From NCBI GenBank assembly GCA_037693485.1, contig CM075346.1:59639001-59703000 (forward strand): 64,000 nt of DNA, read 5' to 3'. A program made the position numbers and the translations under genes. Positions 52,843 to 63,028 of the stretch are shown here, piece after piece (position 1 is the first letter of the stretch; each line of letters opens with the position of its first letter). The notes below the pieces were generated by a model that was not told the DNA's origin, did not search any database, and saw only the letters and a program-made list of their open reading frames with translations. The DNA comes from Kitagawia praeruptora (taxonomy: Eukaryota > Streptophyta > Magnoliopsida > Apiales > Apiaceae).

Positions 52843-55537
52843 AACATCCCCACACTAAGCATTTGCACGTCCTCGGGCAAATAAGTGAAATAAAAACTAA
52901 GTCCTAACAAACATCACTTTCGTAGATGACACGATTGCATTGAGCATATGCAACAAGCCGTTAAACCCCTAGGCAGCCCTAGTAGGACGAGTGTTGTCTC
53001 GTGAGGGTTTATAGTGAATATACCCACAAAATTCATCTAACCATGCAAAAGATCAATGCTAACACAACACCACACACACAAGTCCTCTCATGCCACATCA
53101 ACTTAAGAATCAAAGCAAACATACGATGTCTTGGTATCGAAAATGCAAGTATTCACGTAGTCTACTCAACCAACATGCAGAAGGTCATAAAAATTCATGT
53201 CAAGTGTAAAAATCGTTGGTAATCATGCTAAGCCCACAAGAAATACATCTTTAAGTCTAAACCTGGGATCTCCTATGCCAAAACAAGTAATAACTCACCT
53301 TTCACTCAAAAACGAATATTCACTCAAGAACAACGTTAAGTGTATCACTCAATTCCAACAAAATCATAAACACAACTTGACACTCGCAATCAATCTCACT
53401 CTCAACACAACATACATCACCGATGACAATCAAAAGGTCTTTATTCGGGTTGTAGCGTGGGCTAGGGACCAGGTATGTCAAGTAAAGCTAAAACAGGTTA
53501 ATGTCAAAAGCTAGTACCCAACAATAATCATTATTCAATTCCCTTTCTATTAAAACAAATACTTCCCCACACTTGGATTTTTCAATAACCCTTACATAAT
53601 AACTTGACTAGTTGAATGAAGAAGGATCATACAAACATAAGAATGCTCTCAAATTTATTTATTTTTTCTTTTTTTTTCTTTTCTTTTTTTCTATTTTTTT
53701 TTAGAGAGCTAAAGAATAAACACAATGATCCATAGATATTTTTATGAATTTCGACTAGCAAGCATCAACCCAAAATCAATATTCCCCAAAAGTATGATCA
53801 TCAATAACCCCCCTTTTATGAACACCTTATTACTCCCTTAAGCACGATACTAGCCTTTGACAATTTAGGTTCAAATTCTATGTAAGGCCAATAGAATAAA
53901 AAGGATAATGATAAGTAATGTGGTGTGTCACCAAAAGAATAGGATTAAGCTCAACGGGTTAACTAATTGATCATGTTTCAAAGGTGTGGAAATATGGGAA
54001 ATACGAGGTCAAACCTAAGTGCCTTTATCATCTCATCATCAAGTAATGTCATGCATTTCAAGAAAGATCTCAAGTAAGTGCTAGCAATGTAAACAACATG
54101 TGGACACTCAAGCAAACGAAAAATCATGCAAACGATATGCATATGGGCTCAAAACTCACTTGGTGTGACAAAACATAATCAATCCCAAGTAACAAGACTC
54201 TCTAACGCACCTACTTGTACTCAAAGCATGTAAACCAAGTCATCTTGCACATATTCATGTCATTCTAATCACTTACAACATCCAATTAAGTCTACCAGCT
54301 TCAACTTGCTAGTGAAAGTGTGTGCACAAGAACAAAGCACGTTACTTCTCATACAAAAGCGTCAAGAACACAAGAATTCTACGCATGCATGGGTGTATCA
54401 AACAAAATACAACAACTAATCAAATTGCATGGCTAGAATTATTTTTGGTATTTTTAATTTTTTATTTTTTTAAAAAAAAAAAATTCTCTTAACATTGAGA
54501 ACCCTTCCCCACACTTAAGCGGTTCATTTTCCCCAATGAACTAATGAACAAGATACCAAACTACAACTAAAAACAAAATAAAACTACACTAAAAAGAAAA
54601 GAAAGAAAACTCCCCTGGAATCAAGGTGTCGGGTGTGGAAACCACCCCTCATTCGCTTAGGAGCCATAATAACCAAAATCCCACTCAACAATAGCTTCAC
54701 CAACATCCACCAAGAAATATCCCACCAAAAACCACCAAGCAATATCACTCCAAAAATACCCAATGAACAAGAATAATACAAAACCCCCAATTTACAAGAA
54801 CACAAATTCGTAATTAAAAAAATAGAGAAGAGATATCCCAACTACGAATCGAAGAGGTGAACTTGTACTAATTTTCCCCCAAACTTGAATTTTTAGAGAT
54901 GGAGAGGATGAAAAGAATGAATTGGGTGTGTATGAATGGGTATATATATATAATGGAATGATAGGATGGATTTAAGAATTTTAATGTGAAGAGGAAAAAA
55001 ATTTGGGTGGGATTTGAAATTTGATATGGGATAGAATTAGAATTTAATGAATTAAAGAAAAAGAATTAGAAAAGAAATAGGTTTAGAATTTTTAGGGAAG
55101 AGATGGGGGGTTTTTGGAATTGAAATAGGAAAAGAATTAGGTAAAATAGGGGTATAAATAGAATGGGATGTGAAATCTTTTTTTTTTATACAACAGCTGC
55201 TGACAACCACAACAACACGCTGACATTCACTTCTTCACGCGCAGCCTGCCGCGCGTACCAAGCAGACTACCCCAGGTACAGTTGCGCAGGCGCAAGCTGC
55301 GTGACACCCCCGCAGTCTGCCTCTATTCCAGTAACGCAGGGGCAGCCTGCGTTACACACCTGCAAACTGCCCCGAAAGCATAAACGCAGGTGCAACCTGC
55401 GTTACAGACATGCAACCTGCTCAAATTTTTATTTTTTATTTTTTTTTGAAAAACAGAAGGAATAATGTACACAACAAGGCTTGGGTTGCCTCCCAAGAAG
55501 CGCTTTTGTTTAACGTCGTTGGCTCGACTCAGCTGGT
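52843..55537 (-). other. Element I region between pol and 3' LTR, no env-like ORF
   Basis: 2.7 kb, non-coding. It has homopolymer tracts (T-rich 53658-53702; A-rich 54471-54484), the 50-bp tandem array 55231-55430, and TTGGGTTGCCTCCCAAGAAG just beyond pol. Classical Athila elements often carry an env-like ORF here; I find none on either strand. Confidence 0.7.
55231..55430. repeat. Four-copy 50-bp tandem array in element I
   Basis: Units at 55231, 55281, 55331 and 55381, exactly 50 bp apart, GC-rich in an AT-rich setting. The clearest units contain an inverted pair such as ACGCAGG...CCTGCGT and end with a GCAxxCTGC motif. The array is diverged between units. Confidence 0.85.
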
Positions 55538-58500
55538 TCAGATCTCCGTGGAGGGGTTGTCGAGATAAATCACTTCCATCTTTTCTACGAATGCACCATC
55601 CACATATAATTTAAGGCGTTGACCGTTGACCTTAAAAGGTCTAGACCATCTTGATTTGAGCTTCCCTGGAAAAAGTCGAAGTCTGGAATTGAACAACAAC
55701 ACCTTGTCACCAACCTGAAAATCTCTTCTCTGAATCATCTTGTCATGCATCTTCTTCGTTCTCTCCTTGTAAAGCCGAGAGTTGTCATAAGCATCAAAAC
55801 GAAGCTCATCTAACTCATTAAGTTGAAGAAGTCTCGCTTGCCCCGCAGCCTTCAAATCCATGTTGAGTTTTTTTATAGCCCAAAAAGCGCGATGTTCCAA
55901 TTCCACTGGTAAGTGACATGCTTTACAATAGATCAACCGATAAGGAGTGGTTCCTATAGGTGTTTTGTACGCCGTACGATAAGCCCACAAAGCATCATCT
56001 AACTTCAAGTACCAATCTTTCCTTGACTTTGCAACCATTTTCTCCAAAATGCTTTTGATTTGGCGGTTAGAAACCTCCACTTGGCCACTTGTTTGGGGGT
56101 GATATGCAAGAGCAACCTTGTGAGTAACGTCATATTTCTTCAACAAAGTTTCAAACTGGCGATGGCGAAAATGAGAACCACCATCACTTATCACTGTCCT
56201 TGGAACTCCAAATCGAGGGAAGATGATATTTTTAAAGAGCTTCATAACAACCTTGGAATCATTGGTTACTGATCCAACTGCTTCAACCCACTTGGACACA
56301 TAATCGACAGCAACTAAGATGTATCTCATCCCACAAGAACTTGGGAAGGGTCCCATAAAATCAACACCCCATACGTCAAATATCTCGACCTCAAGAATAC
56401 CGGTTTGAGGCATCTCATGGCGTTTAGAAATATTACCCGTCCTTTGACATGCATCACACGCCAAACAGAAAGCACGGGCATCCTTAAATAGAGAAGGCCA
56501 AAAGAACCCGGATTGAAGTACTTTAGCAGCAGTTTTGGAAGGACCATGGTGGCCTCCACATGCGAGAGAATGACAATGCTTGAGAATGTCATGTACTTCG
56601 AACTTAGGGACACATCTACGAAAGATTCCATCAACACACTTGCGGTACAAGATAGGGTCATCCCAAAAATATTGTTTAGCATCATGATAAAACCTCTTTC
56701 TTTGCTGATAAGTCAATTCTGGAGGGTGAGATCCACTAACACAAAAATTTGCAAAATCTACATACCATGGAGTTTGAGTAGCAACCGAAAACAAGTGATC
56801 ATCTGGAAAAGAATCGTCAATAAGAGTGTTTGACGCAATATCATATTTGAAACGCAACCGTGAAAGATGATCCGCAACTACATTCTCAACACCCTTCTTG
56901 TCTTTGATTTCCAAGTCAAATTCTTGGAGTAACAGAATCCAACGAATAAGCCTTGGCTTTGCTTCCTTCTTCGCCAACAGATATTTGAGTGTTGAATGAT
57001 CAGTGTGAACAATGACTTTGGAGCCAATGAGATATGCTCGGAATTTGTCTAGAGCGTAAACCACAGCTAGAAGTTCCTTCTCAGTCATAGCATAATTGAC
57101 TTGAGCTTCATCCAAGGTTTTACTTGCATAGTAGATGGTGTGCAATACCTTGTCTTTCCTTTGACCGAGAACTGCTCCAACAGCATAATCACTTGCATCA
57201 CACATGATTTCAAATGGAAGATTCCAATCTGGAGATTGAATGATTGGTGCACTTATCAAAGCTTCTTTAATCTTGTTAAAAGACTCCAAACAAGCGTCAG
57301 TAAACACAAAGGTGGCATCCTTAAGCAACAATTGAGTGAGGGGTTTTGCAATTTTTGAAAAATCTTTTATAAAACGACGATAAAAACCCGCATGACCAAG
57401 AAAACTCCTCACTCCCTTGACAGTAACAGGAGGAGGAAGTTTCTCAATCACCTCAATTTTTGCTTTGTCAACCTGGATGCCACGTTCAGAAATCAAATGA
57501 CCAAGTACCACTCCTTCATTGACCATGAAGTGGCACTTTTCCCAATTCAAAACCAAATTCACTTCTTCACAACGTTTAAGCACTTTAGAAAGATTATGCA
57601 GACATACATCAAAATCAGACCCATAAACATTAAAATCATCCATAAATACTTCCATGATAGACTCTATGAAATCAGAAAATATGGCAGTCATGCAATGCTG
57701 AAAAGTAGCAGGGACATTGCACAAACCAAAAGGCACTCTACGATATGCAAAGGTACCATATGGGCAAGTAAATGTAGTCTTTTCTTGGTCATCAGGATGT
57801 ATAGGGATCTGAAAGAACCCTGAATATCCGTCTAAATAGCAAAAGTACATATGCTTAGCAAGTCTTTCTAACATCTGATCAATGAAAGGGAGAGGGTAAT
57901 GGTCTTTTCTAGTAGCAATGTTTAACTTATGGTAATCAATGCACATTCGCCAACCAGTGACAATTCGAGTGGGAATTAATTCATCTTTTTCATTTTTAAT
58001 TACCGTTGTTCCTCCTTTCTTAGGGACTACCTGAACTGGGCTTACCCATTTAGAATCAGAAATCGGGTAAATGATGCCCGCATCTAACAACTTCAAAACT
58101 TCTTTTTTAACAACCTCTTGCATGTTAGGGTTCAAGCGACGTTGTCCCTGTATGCAAGGCTTATGGTCATCATCTAAATGAATTCTATGCATGCAAAAGT
58201 CTGGGCTAATCCCTGTAAGATCATCGATACTATACCCAATAGCTTTTCTATGCGCACGCAAAACAGTAAGAAGCTTAAAAACCTGGTTATCATCAAGAAT
58301 AGAGCTAACAATCACATGACAAGTCTTTTCATCATCAAGAAACACATATTTGAGATTAGATGGCAAAGACTTTAACTCTAACTTATTTACCTGAGGTTCA
58401 CCACAAGAAGTGACAATGTTGGTTACCTCACAATTCAGATCAGCTACACCATCCAACTCAAGAATCAATGAATCGACTTCAGCATGTCCTTCTCCTTCGT

Positions 58501-59617
58501 AAGCTTCAAGCATGAGCACTGCTTCCAATGCATCATTCAATAGAATCTGAGGTGTCTCATCTTGGACAATTCCATCTATAACATCAATCCTGCAACAAGT
58601 ATTCTCAAGCAAAGGGGATTTAAGAGCAGAGTTTAGAGTAAAAGTAATTTTATCATCACCAACGCTCAATGTGAGAGTCCCACTTTTAACATCAATAACA
58701 GCACCTGCAGTACAGAGAAATGGTCTACCTAAAATAATAGGTATCTGGCTATCCTCTTCCGTATCTAGAACTACAAAGTCTACAGGAATATAAAATTTTC
58801 CAACCCTAACAGGCACATCCTCTAAAATTCCAAGGGGATATTTTATCGAACGGTCTGCCATTTGCAAAGTCATCTGTGTACATTTTAATTCTCCCATATT
58901 TAGTTTTTGAAAAACCGAGAGAGGCATGACTGAGACGCTAGCGCCCAAATCACATAAAGCTTTATCAATGAATAATGCACCTAAATGACACGGGATCAAA
59001 AAACTACCAGGATCTTTAAGCTTAGGTGGAGACTTATTCTGTAAAACAGCACTACACTCTTCAGTAAAAGCTACTGTCTCCACCTCACCAAAAGACCTTT
59101 TCTTAGTGAGAATATCCTTAAGAAACTTTGCATATGATGGAACTTGAGAAATTAAGTCAGTGAAAGGAACTGTTACCTCAAGATTCTTGACAAGTGTCAT
59201 GAACTTACCAAACTGCTGGTCCACCTTAGTTCTGTTCATCCTACTAGGGAATGAGAGCTTTGGCACAAATGGTGGAGGAGTAACTGCAGTCTTCTCTTTG
59301 TCTTTTTTCTTGCTTTCCTCAGTTTCACCTTCGTTTGCATCTTCAACAACTTTCTCTACCTTGTCTTCCTCAGAATCCTCTTTTTCTTTCTCAGTAGGAA
59401 CATCGTCAGTAGGCATTGGAGGAGCATCATATGTACGACCACTCCTAAGAGCAATGGCATTCACATTTTCCTTTGGCTGAGTTGGTTGTGCTGGTAGAGA
59501 GCCTTGTTGCCTTGTAGATGAAGAACTAGCCATTTGAGCAATCTGAGTTTCCAGCATCTTGTTATGTATCTCCATCTGGTTCATCTTTGTTTGCATTTGT
59601 AACAATATCTTCATCAT
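55538..59617 (-). CDS. pol: Element I pol: protease, reverse transcriptase, RNase H, integrase
   Basis: 1359 open codons from the first Met after the last gag stop. The order protease, RT, RNase H, integrase is that of Ty3/gypsy. NAIALRSGR near residue 55 is an Athila hallmark. Approximate positions: protease LCDLGASVSVMPLS at 224; RT with YGTFAYRRVPFGL and active site FMDD near 659; RNase H with CDASDYAVGAVLGQ near 807; integrase HHCC zinc finger (H near 1022, CLACDACQR), DFMGP near 1090, ISDGGSHF near 1144 and a Glu in QVEVSNRQIK. All catalytic residues I can locate are present. Because gag and pol share a frame with stops upstream, it would be translated poorly from the genomic RNA of this copy. 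Confidence 0.93.
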   Translation of the reverse strand: MMKILLQMQTKMNQMEIHNKMLETQIAQMASSSSTRQQGSLPAQPTQPKENVNAIALRSGRTYDAPPMPTDDVPTEKEKEDSEEDKVEKVVEDANEGETEESKKKDKEKTAVTPPPFVPKLSFPSRMNRTKVDQQFGKFMTLVKNLEVTVPFTDLISQVPSYAKFLKDILTKKRSFGEVETVAFTEECSAVLQNKSPPKLKDPGSFLIPCHLGALFIDKALCDLGASVSVMPLSVFQKLNMGELKCTQMTLQMADRSIKYPLGILEDVPVRVGKFYIPVDFVVLDTEEDSQIPIILGRPFLCTAGAVIDVKSGTLTLSVGDDKITFTLNSALKSPLLENTCCRIDVIDGIVQDETPQILLNDALEAVLMLEAYEGEGHAEVDSLILELDGVADLNCEVTNIVTSCGEPQVNKLELKSLPSNLKYVFLDDEKTCHVIVSSILDDNQVFKLLTVLRAHRKAIGYSIDDLTGISPDFCMHRIHLDDDHKPCIQGQRRLNPNMQEVVKKEVLKLLDAGIIYPISDSKWVSPVQVVPKKGGTTVIKNEKDELIPTRIVTGWRMCIDYHKLNIATRKDHYPLPFIDQMLERLAKHMYFCYLDGYSGFFQIPIHPDDQEKTTFTCPYGTFAYRRVPFGLCNVPATFQHCMTAIFSDFIESIMEVFMDDFNVYGSDFDVCLHNLSKVLKRCEEVNLVLNWEKCHFMVNEGVVLGHLISERGIQVDKAKIEVIEKLPPPVTVKGVRSFLGHAGFYRRFIKDFSKIAKPLTQLLLKDATFVFTDACLESFNKIKEALISAPIIQSPDWNLPFEIMCDASDYAVGAVLGQRKDKVLHTIYYASKTLDEAQVNYAMTEKELLAVVYALDKFRAYLIGSKVIVHTDHSTLKYLLAKKEAKPRLIRWILLLQEFDLEIKDKKGVENVVADHLSRLRFKYDIASNTLIDDSFPDDHLFSVATQTPWYVDFANFCVSGSHPPELTYQQRKRFYHDAKQYFWDDPILYRKCVDGIFRRCVPKFEVHDILKHCHSLACGGHHGPSKTAAKVLQSGFFWPSLFKDARAFCLACDACQRTGNISKRHEMPQTGILEVEIFDVWGVDFMGPFPSSCGMRYILVAVDYVSKWVEAVGSVTNDSKVVMKLFKNIIFPRFGVPRTVISDGGSHFRHRQFETLLKKYDVTHKVALAYHPQTSGQVEVSNRQIKSILEKMVAKSRKDWYLKLDDALWAYRTAYKTPIGTTPYRLIYCKACHLPVELEHRAFWAIKKLNMDLKAAGQARLLQLNELDELRFDAYDNSRLYKERTKKMHDKMIQRRDFQVGDKVLLFNSRLRLFPGKLKSRWSRPFKVNGQRLKLYVDGAFVEKMEVIYLDNPSTEI

Positions 59618-59653
59618 ATCACCTTGATTATCATCCTGTGCAGCTTGATTTGC

Positions 59654-60916
59654 TTAAGGAGCATAATTCTGAAGAGGCCTATGGAATCCAGGGGGATTCA
59701 TAGGTCCTTGAGGAGGCCTATACTGTGGAGGAGGCTGGTATGACTGCTGATATTGCTGCTGATTAGGAACATTAGAATTCTGAGCATTATTGTTCCTATA
59801 TGAGAAGTTCGGATGATCTTTCCAACCAGGATTGTAAGTGTTGGAGTACGGATTGTATTGCTGCCTCTGTTGGAAAACATTCGCTTGCTCCATCTGAAAA
59901 TTTTATGAATTTTGAGCATTGTATTGGCAATCATTACCATAGTGGCCTTGGATGCCACAGACTTCACAAACAGGATTATTCATAGGAGCCATGGATGACA
60001 ATGCATTGATACTCATAGGTTGAGTAGAGGGCTGAGATGTCTTCAATGAGTGGATCTCCTGAGTTAAGGCAGCGAGTTGAGATGATAATAGAGAGTAAGC
60101 ATCCACTTCAAGTTTACCCCCTTTCTTGGCTGCTCTCGGATTACTGAAGTGATTGGCAGCCAAATTTGAAAGAAAAGCATGTGCATCATCAACTCCCTTG
60201 TCTAAAAACACGCCACCTGCAGCGTTATCAACCATCCCTTTTGTTTCAGGATCAAGACCATTGTAGAAGCGTTTAAGCAGAAACCATTTCTCAAGACCAT
60301 GGTGAGGGCATGCACGTTGATAATCCTTGAATCTGTCCCAAGCATCCCGAAGAGATTCACCATAATCTTGCTTAAAACCCATCATCTTGTCGATCAAATC
60401 GTCGGTTCTGTTAGGAGGGAAGAACTCAGTTAAGAAAGCCTGAGCAATCTTATCCCACTCAGTCAAGTCAATATCATTCAACCATTTTTGAGCTTTATCA
60501 CGAAGAGAGAAACCGAACAACATGACTTTCAACTGGTCTGGAGTGACTCCCTGATGTTTAATTGTAGAACAGAGCTGTTGAAACTATTGCAGATGATTTG
60601 TAGGGTCTTCAGAGGCAAGCCCAGCAAATTGATTCTGTTGGATCATAGTGAGCAAAGCAGGCTTGATCTCGAAATTTGCTGCTTGAATCGCTGGCATAAC
60701 AAGGCCAGTAGGTACCTCACTCGGAGAGGACTGTGAGTAGTTCTTCAAAGATTTGGGAGGGTCTGCCATCTCAATCTTTGGTTCAGGTATCTTTTGCTGC
60801 TTCTCTTTCCTTTGTTGATCTATGTATTGTTGACAAGTAATTCCAGAATCTGGACTAAGAGGAGTTGTATCCTCTTTCGCTTGATCTTCTTTCGTTTGAG
60901 ACCTGGTCTTGGGCAT
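59654..60916 (-). pseudogene. gag: Element I gag, in-frame stops
   Basis: Athila-type Gag in the same frame as pol. ATG 60916 (MPKTRSQTKEDQAKEDTTPL) lies about 140 nt after the LTR. The retrotransposon gag domain has SLRDKAQKWLNDIDLTEW and EFFPPNR, followed by YQRACPHHGLEKWFLLKRFY. One zinc knuckle CEVCGIQGHYGNDC sits near 59940-59980. Stops are TAG 60584-60586 (within the N-terminal part of the gag domain), TAA 59903-59905 (just after the knuckle) and TAA 59654-59656 (Gln/Pro-rich tail). All three lie in Gln-rich context, compatible with CAA or CAG becoming TAA or TAG. No frameshift was seen. Confidence 0.88.
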
Positions 60917-61030
60917 CAACAACTAAACAAGGAAAAGCAGTAAGATCGGTCTCAGTTGGAACAAGAGTTCCAAAGAGACAAGAGAAACAATTTAAAACAA
61001 TCAAACTAAAATCTATAAAAACTAGGCGTC

Positions 61031-61048
61031 TCCCCGGCAGCGGCGCCA
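61031..61048 (-). other. Element I primer-binding site (tRNA-Asp)
   Basis: Minus strand TGGCGCCGCTGCCGGGGA, six bases from the LTR, complementary to the 3' end of plant tRNA-Asp with one mismatch. Athila elements use this primer. Confidence 0.88.
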
Positions 61049-61054
61049 AAAACT

Positions 61055-62319
61055 TGATGTGTTAAATTACGTCTAACCGCAAGTGCACGGTATCAATTGT
61101 AGTAGATACTAGCAAATACGGGTCGATTCCTCAAGGAGACAGTTTCAATTTCAATTCGATTATTACCAATTGTTTCCAGTCACAAACGATTGTTGGAGAA
61201 TTGTGTTAACTACTAAAACAAATTTAACAAAGGTTTTAAATCAATTAATTTAGGGATATAGGGTAATTCAGGTTCACCATGCTTACACCAAACAAATCAG
61301 AAAGGTATAGCTTTTTAATGGGATAAAGTAATTAAAGCAATGGTTAATCTTTTTCAAGCATTAACACTCTCAGAAATCCGATGATGTTTCCACAATCACC
61401 CTCAATTCTGCTAATTGTATGTAAGACTCTAGTAGTAAAATCTTTCGATCTATTACTCCTATTGCAATCGATTAATCCATGATATTGCGTAATTACACAA
61501 ATTAAGAATTATAACATATCAATCAGAATTACTCTCTACCCATCAATTTACTAATCAAATTAAGCCCAAATCATGGTGCAAACATGGCTCCCCTTAATAC
61601 CCTAGAATTAAACTACTCACTCATACTATGATTAAGAACAACAAAAATAATGAAGAAAGCCATATAAAACATATACTAATAAACAAGATGAGATAAAGAA
61701 TACCTTAAACTTTGTATTAACGAAGAACAATGAAGATCCAAATAAACCAAGTGCTTACAACTGAAGAGATGAAGAGCAAAGAATAAGAACCCTAGCTTCT
61801 GTAAAAAAAACACGTCTCTATCTCCTCCTCACGTTCTAATAAAATAAAAACTAATGATAAAATCTGATTTCTATCTCCTAATAATAAAGGTATTTTTAAT
61901 ATTCTAATAAATTTACAAAAAGATGTCCATAATTGAATAGGATTTTCTTGTAAAATTTGTAACTAATTTTCCTCCTCTGTTTCTGGGCTCTTCCAACTGG
62001 ATTTTGCTTACTGGACCACCTATGAATCAAAGATAATTTCACAAGCTTCGCGTGGACAGTAAGATCGTCAAATTCTGACTTCTGGAACTCAAGATATGGC
62101 CCAAACAGTGTTAAACAGCCCGTGTAGCCCAATAATACGAATTTTCTCCTATTTTATCTCCAAAATAGCTCTTTTTGCTCCAAATCCTTCCAAGTCATGA
62201 ATTCTTTATTTCCTACAATAAAACAATCAAATCTATTAAATAAAAATCCAAATCAATGCAAAACACAATAAATATGAGAATAAAATCATCTACAATATAT
62301 ATAAAAATATACTCTATCA
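61055..62319 (-). repeat. Element I 5' LTR (1265 bp)
   Basis: Plus-strand ends TGATGTGTTAAATTACG and AAAATATACTCTATCA. It includes a 3-bp insertion (AATAAT near 61881) relative to the 3' copy. Confidence 0.95.
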
Positions 62320-62324
62320 CTAGA
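62320..62324. repeat. Target duplication of element I, right
   Basis: CTAGA, partner of 51576-51580. H gag resumes after it. Confidence 0.93.
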
Positions 62325-63028
62325 CAAGCAGAAAAAGTAGCTATTGTCAATGATGATAGTACAGTAGAAGCTAACACATCTAAATCTGAAGGTAAGAGAA
62401 TTGTTTCTGAACCTAAACATGTTAAATTTGTTGATTCAAAAGGTACTCCTGTTGTACATAAAAGAATTAACAATAGTAATTCAGATGAGAAAGTGTTAGA
62501 GAAACCTAAGAATGTTAACATAGGGTTTCTGTCTAAGTCTCAGTTGAAACAGAGACTAGATGGTCTTTTAGAGTCTAGCAAGATCAAAAGAAATAGGAAT
62601 GGAAAAGAAGGTATTAACAAAGAGAATAATTACAAGAATGTACCTGATGCACCTAGGAAAAAATGCTATAAGTGTGGAAATCATAATCATTTGGCCCTAG
62701 ACTGCAATCAAAAACCTTCTTGGAAAACTGAGTCCAGATTCCCCAAGACTCAGAAAATTCAATACCAGCCACAAAAAGCTTGTTATCATTGTGGTAGTTT
62801 ACTTCATTCCATTTACATGTGTAGAGAATATCATGAACTGTATTATGACTATTATTCTCTGAAATCTGAAACTCCTAGTCACAAACAGTTTGTGAAATCA
62901 GAGTCTAAGGTTGACTCTGCAACAGGTAAAATAAAAGCAAAATCTTCAAAGCCTGTTGTTTCTAAATCTAGTAAGAAAGGATCCAATCAAAGTTGGGTCC
63001 TAAAAAATTCTAACTAGTTACTTTTTGT

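Larger units (their letters stand above)
51581..62319 (-). mobile_element. Element I: complete Athila-like Ty3/gypsy retrotransposon
   Basis: 10,739 bp with LTRs of 1265 bp (5', 62319-61055) and 1262 bp (3', 52842-51581), TG...CA ends and a perfect duplication CTAGA (51576-51580 and 62320-62324). The primer-binding site is complementary to tRNA-Asp, typical of Athila. Gag and pol share one frame broken by three stops. A 2.7-kb non-coding region lies between pol and the 3' LTR. By eye the LTRs differ at roughly 25-30 substitutions plus two small indels (about 2%). Confidence 0.95.
49983..63017 (+). pseudogene. gag: Element H gag, frameshifted, nonsense-mutated and split by element I
   Basis: ATG 49983 starts a copia Gag close to B's (YTLWEVKMLHHLEATDPDYL). 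The frame is lost near 50222; TAA codons at 50344-50346 and 50456-50458 follow in the continuing frame, which then stays open from 50459 to the Athila insertion at 51580. The first zinc knuckle reads CFNYSELGHFASEC, with the second Cys changed to Tyr. Coding resumes at 62325 after element I, with knuckles CYKCGNHNHLALDC and CYHCGSLLHSIYMC, and ends at TAG 63015-63017. The product would be non-functional here. Confidence 0.87.

Noticed and set aside
55163..55465. Cys/Gln-rich 100-codon ORF
   Set aside because: It is a translation of the 50-bp tandem array.
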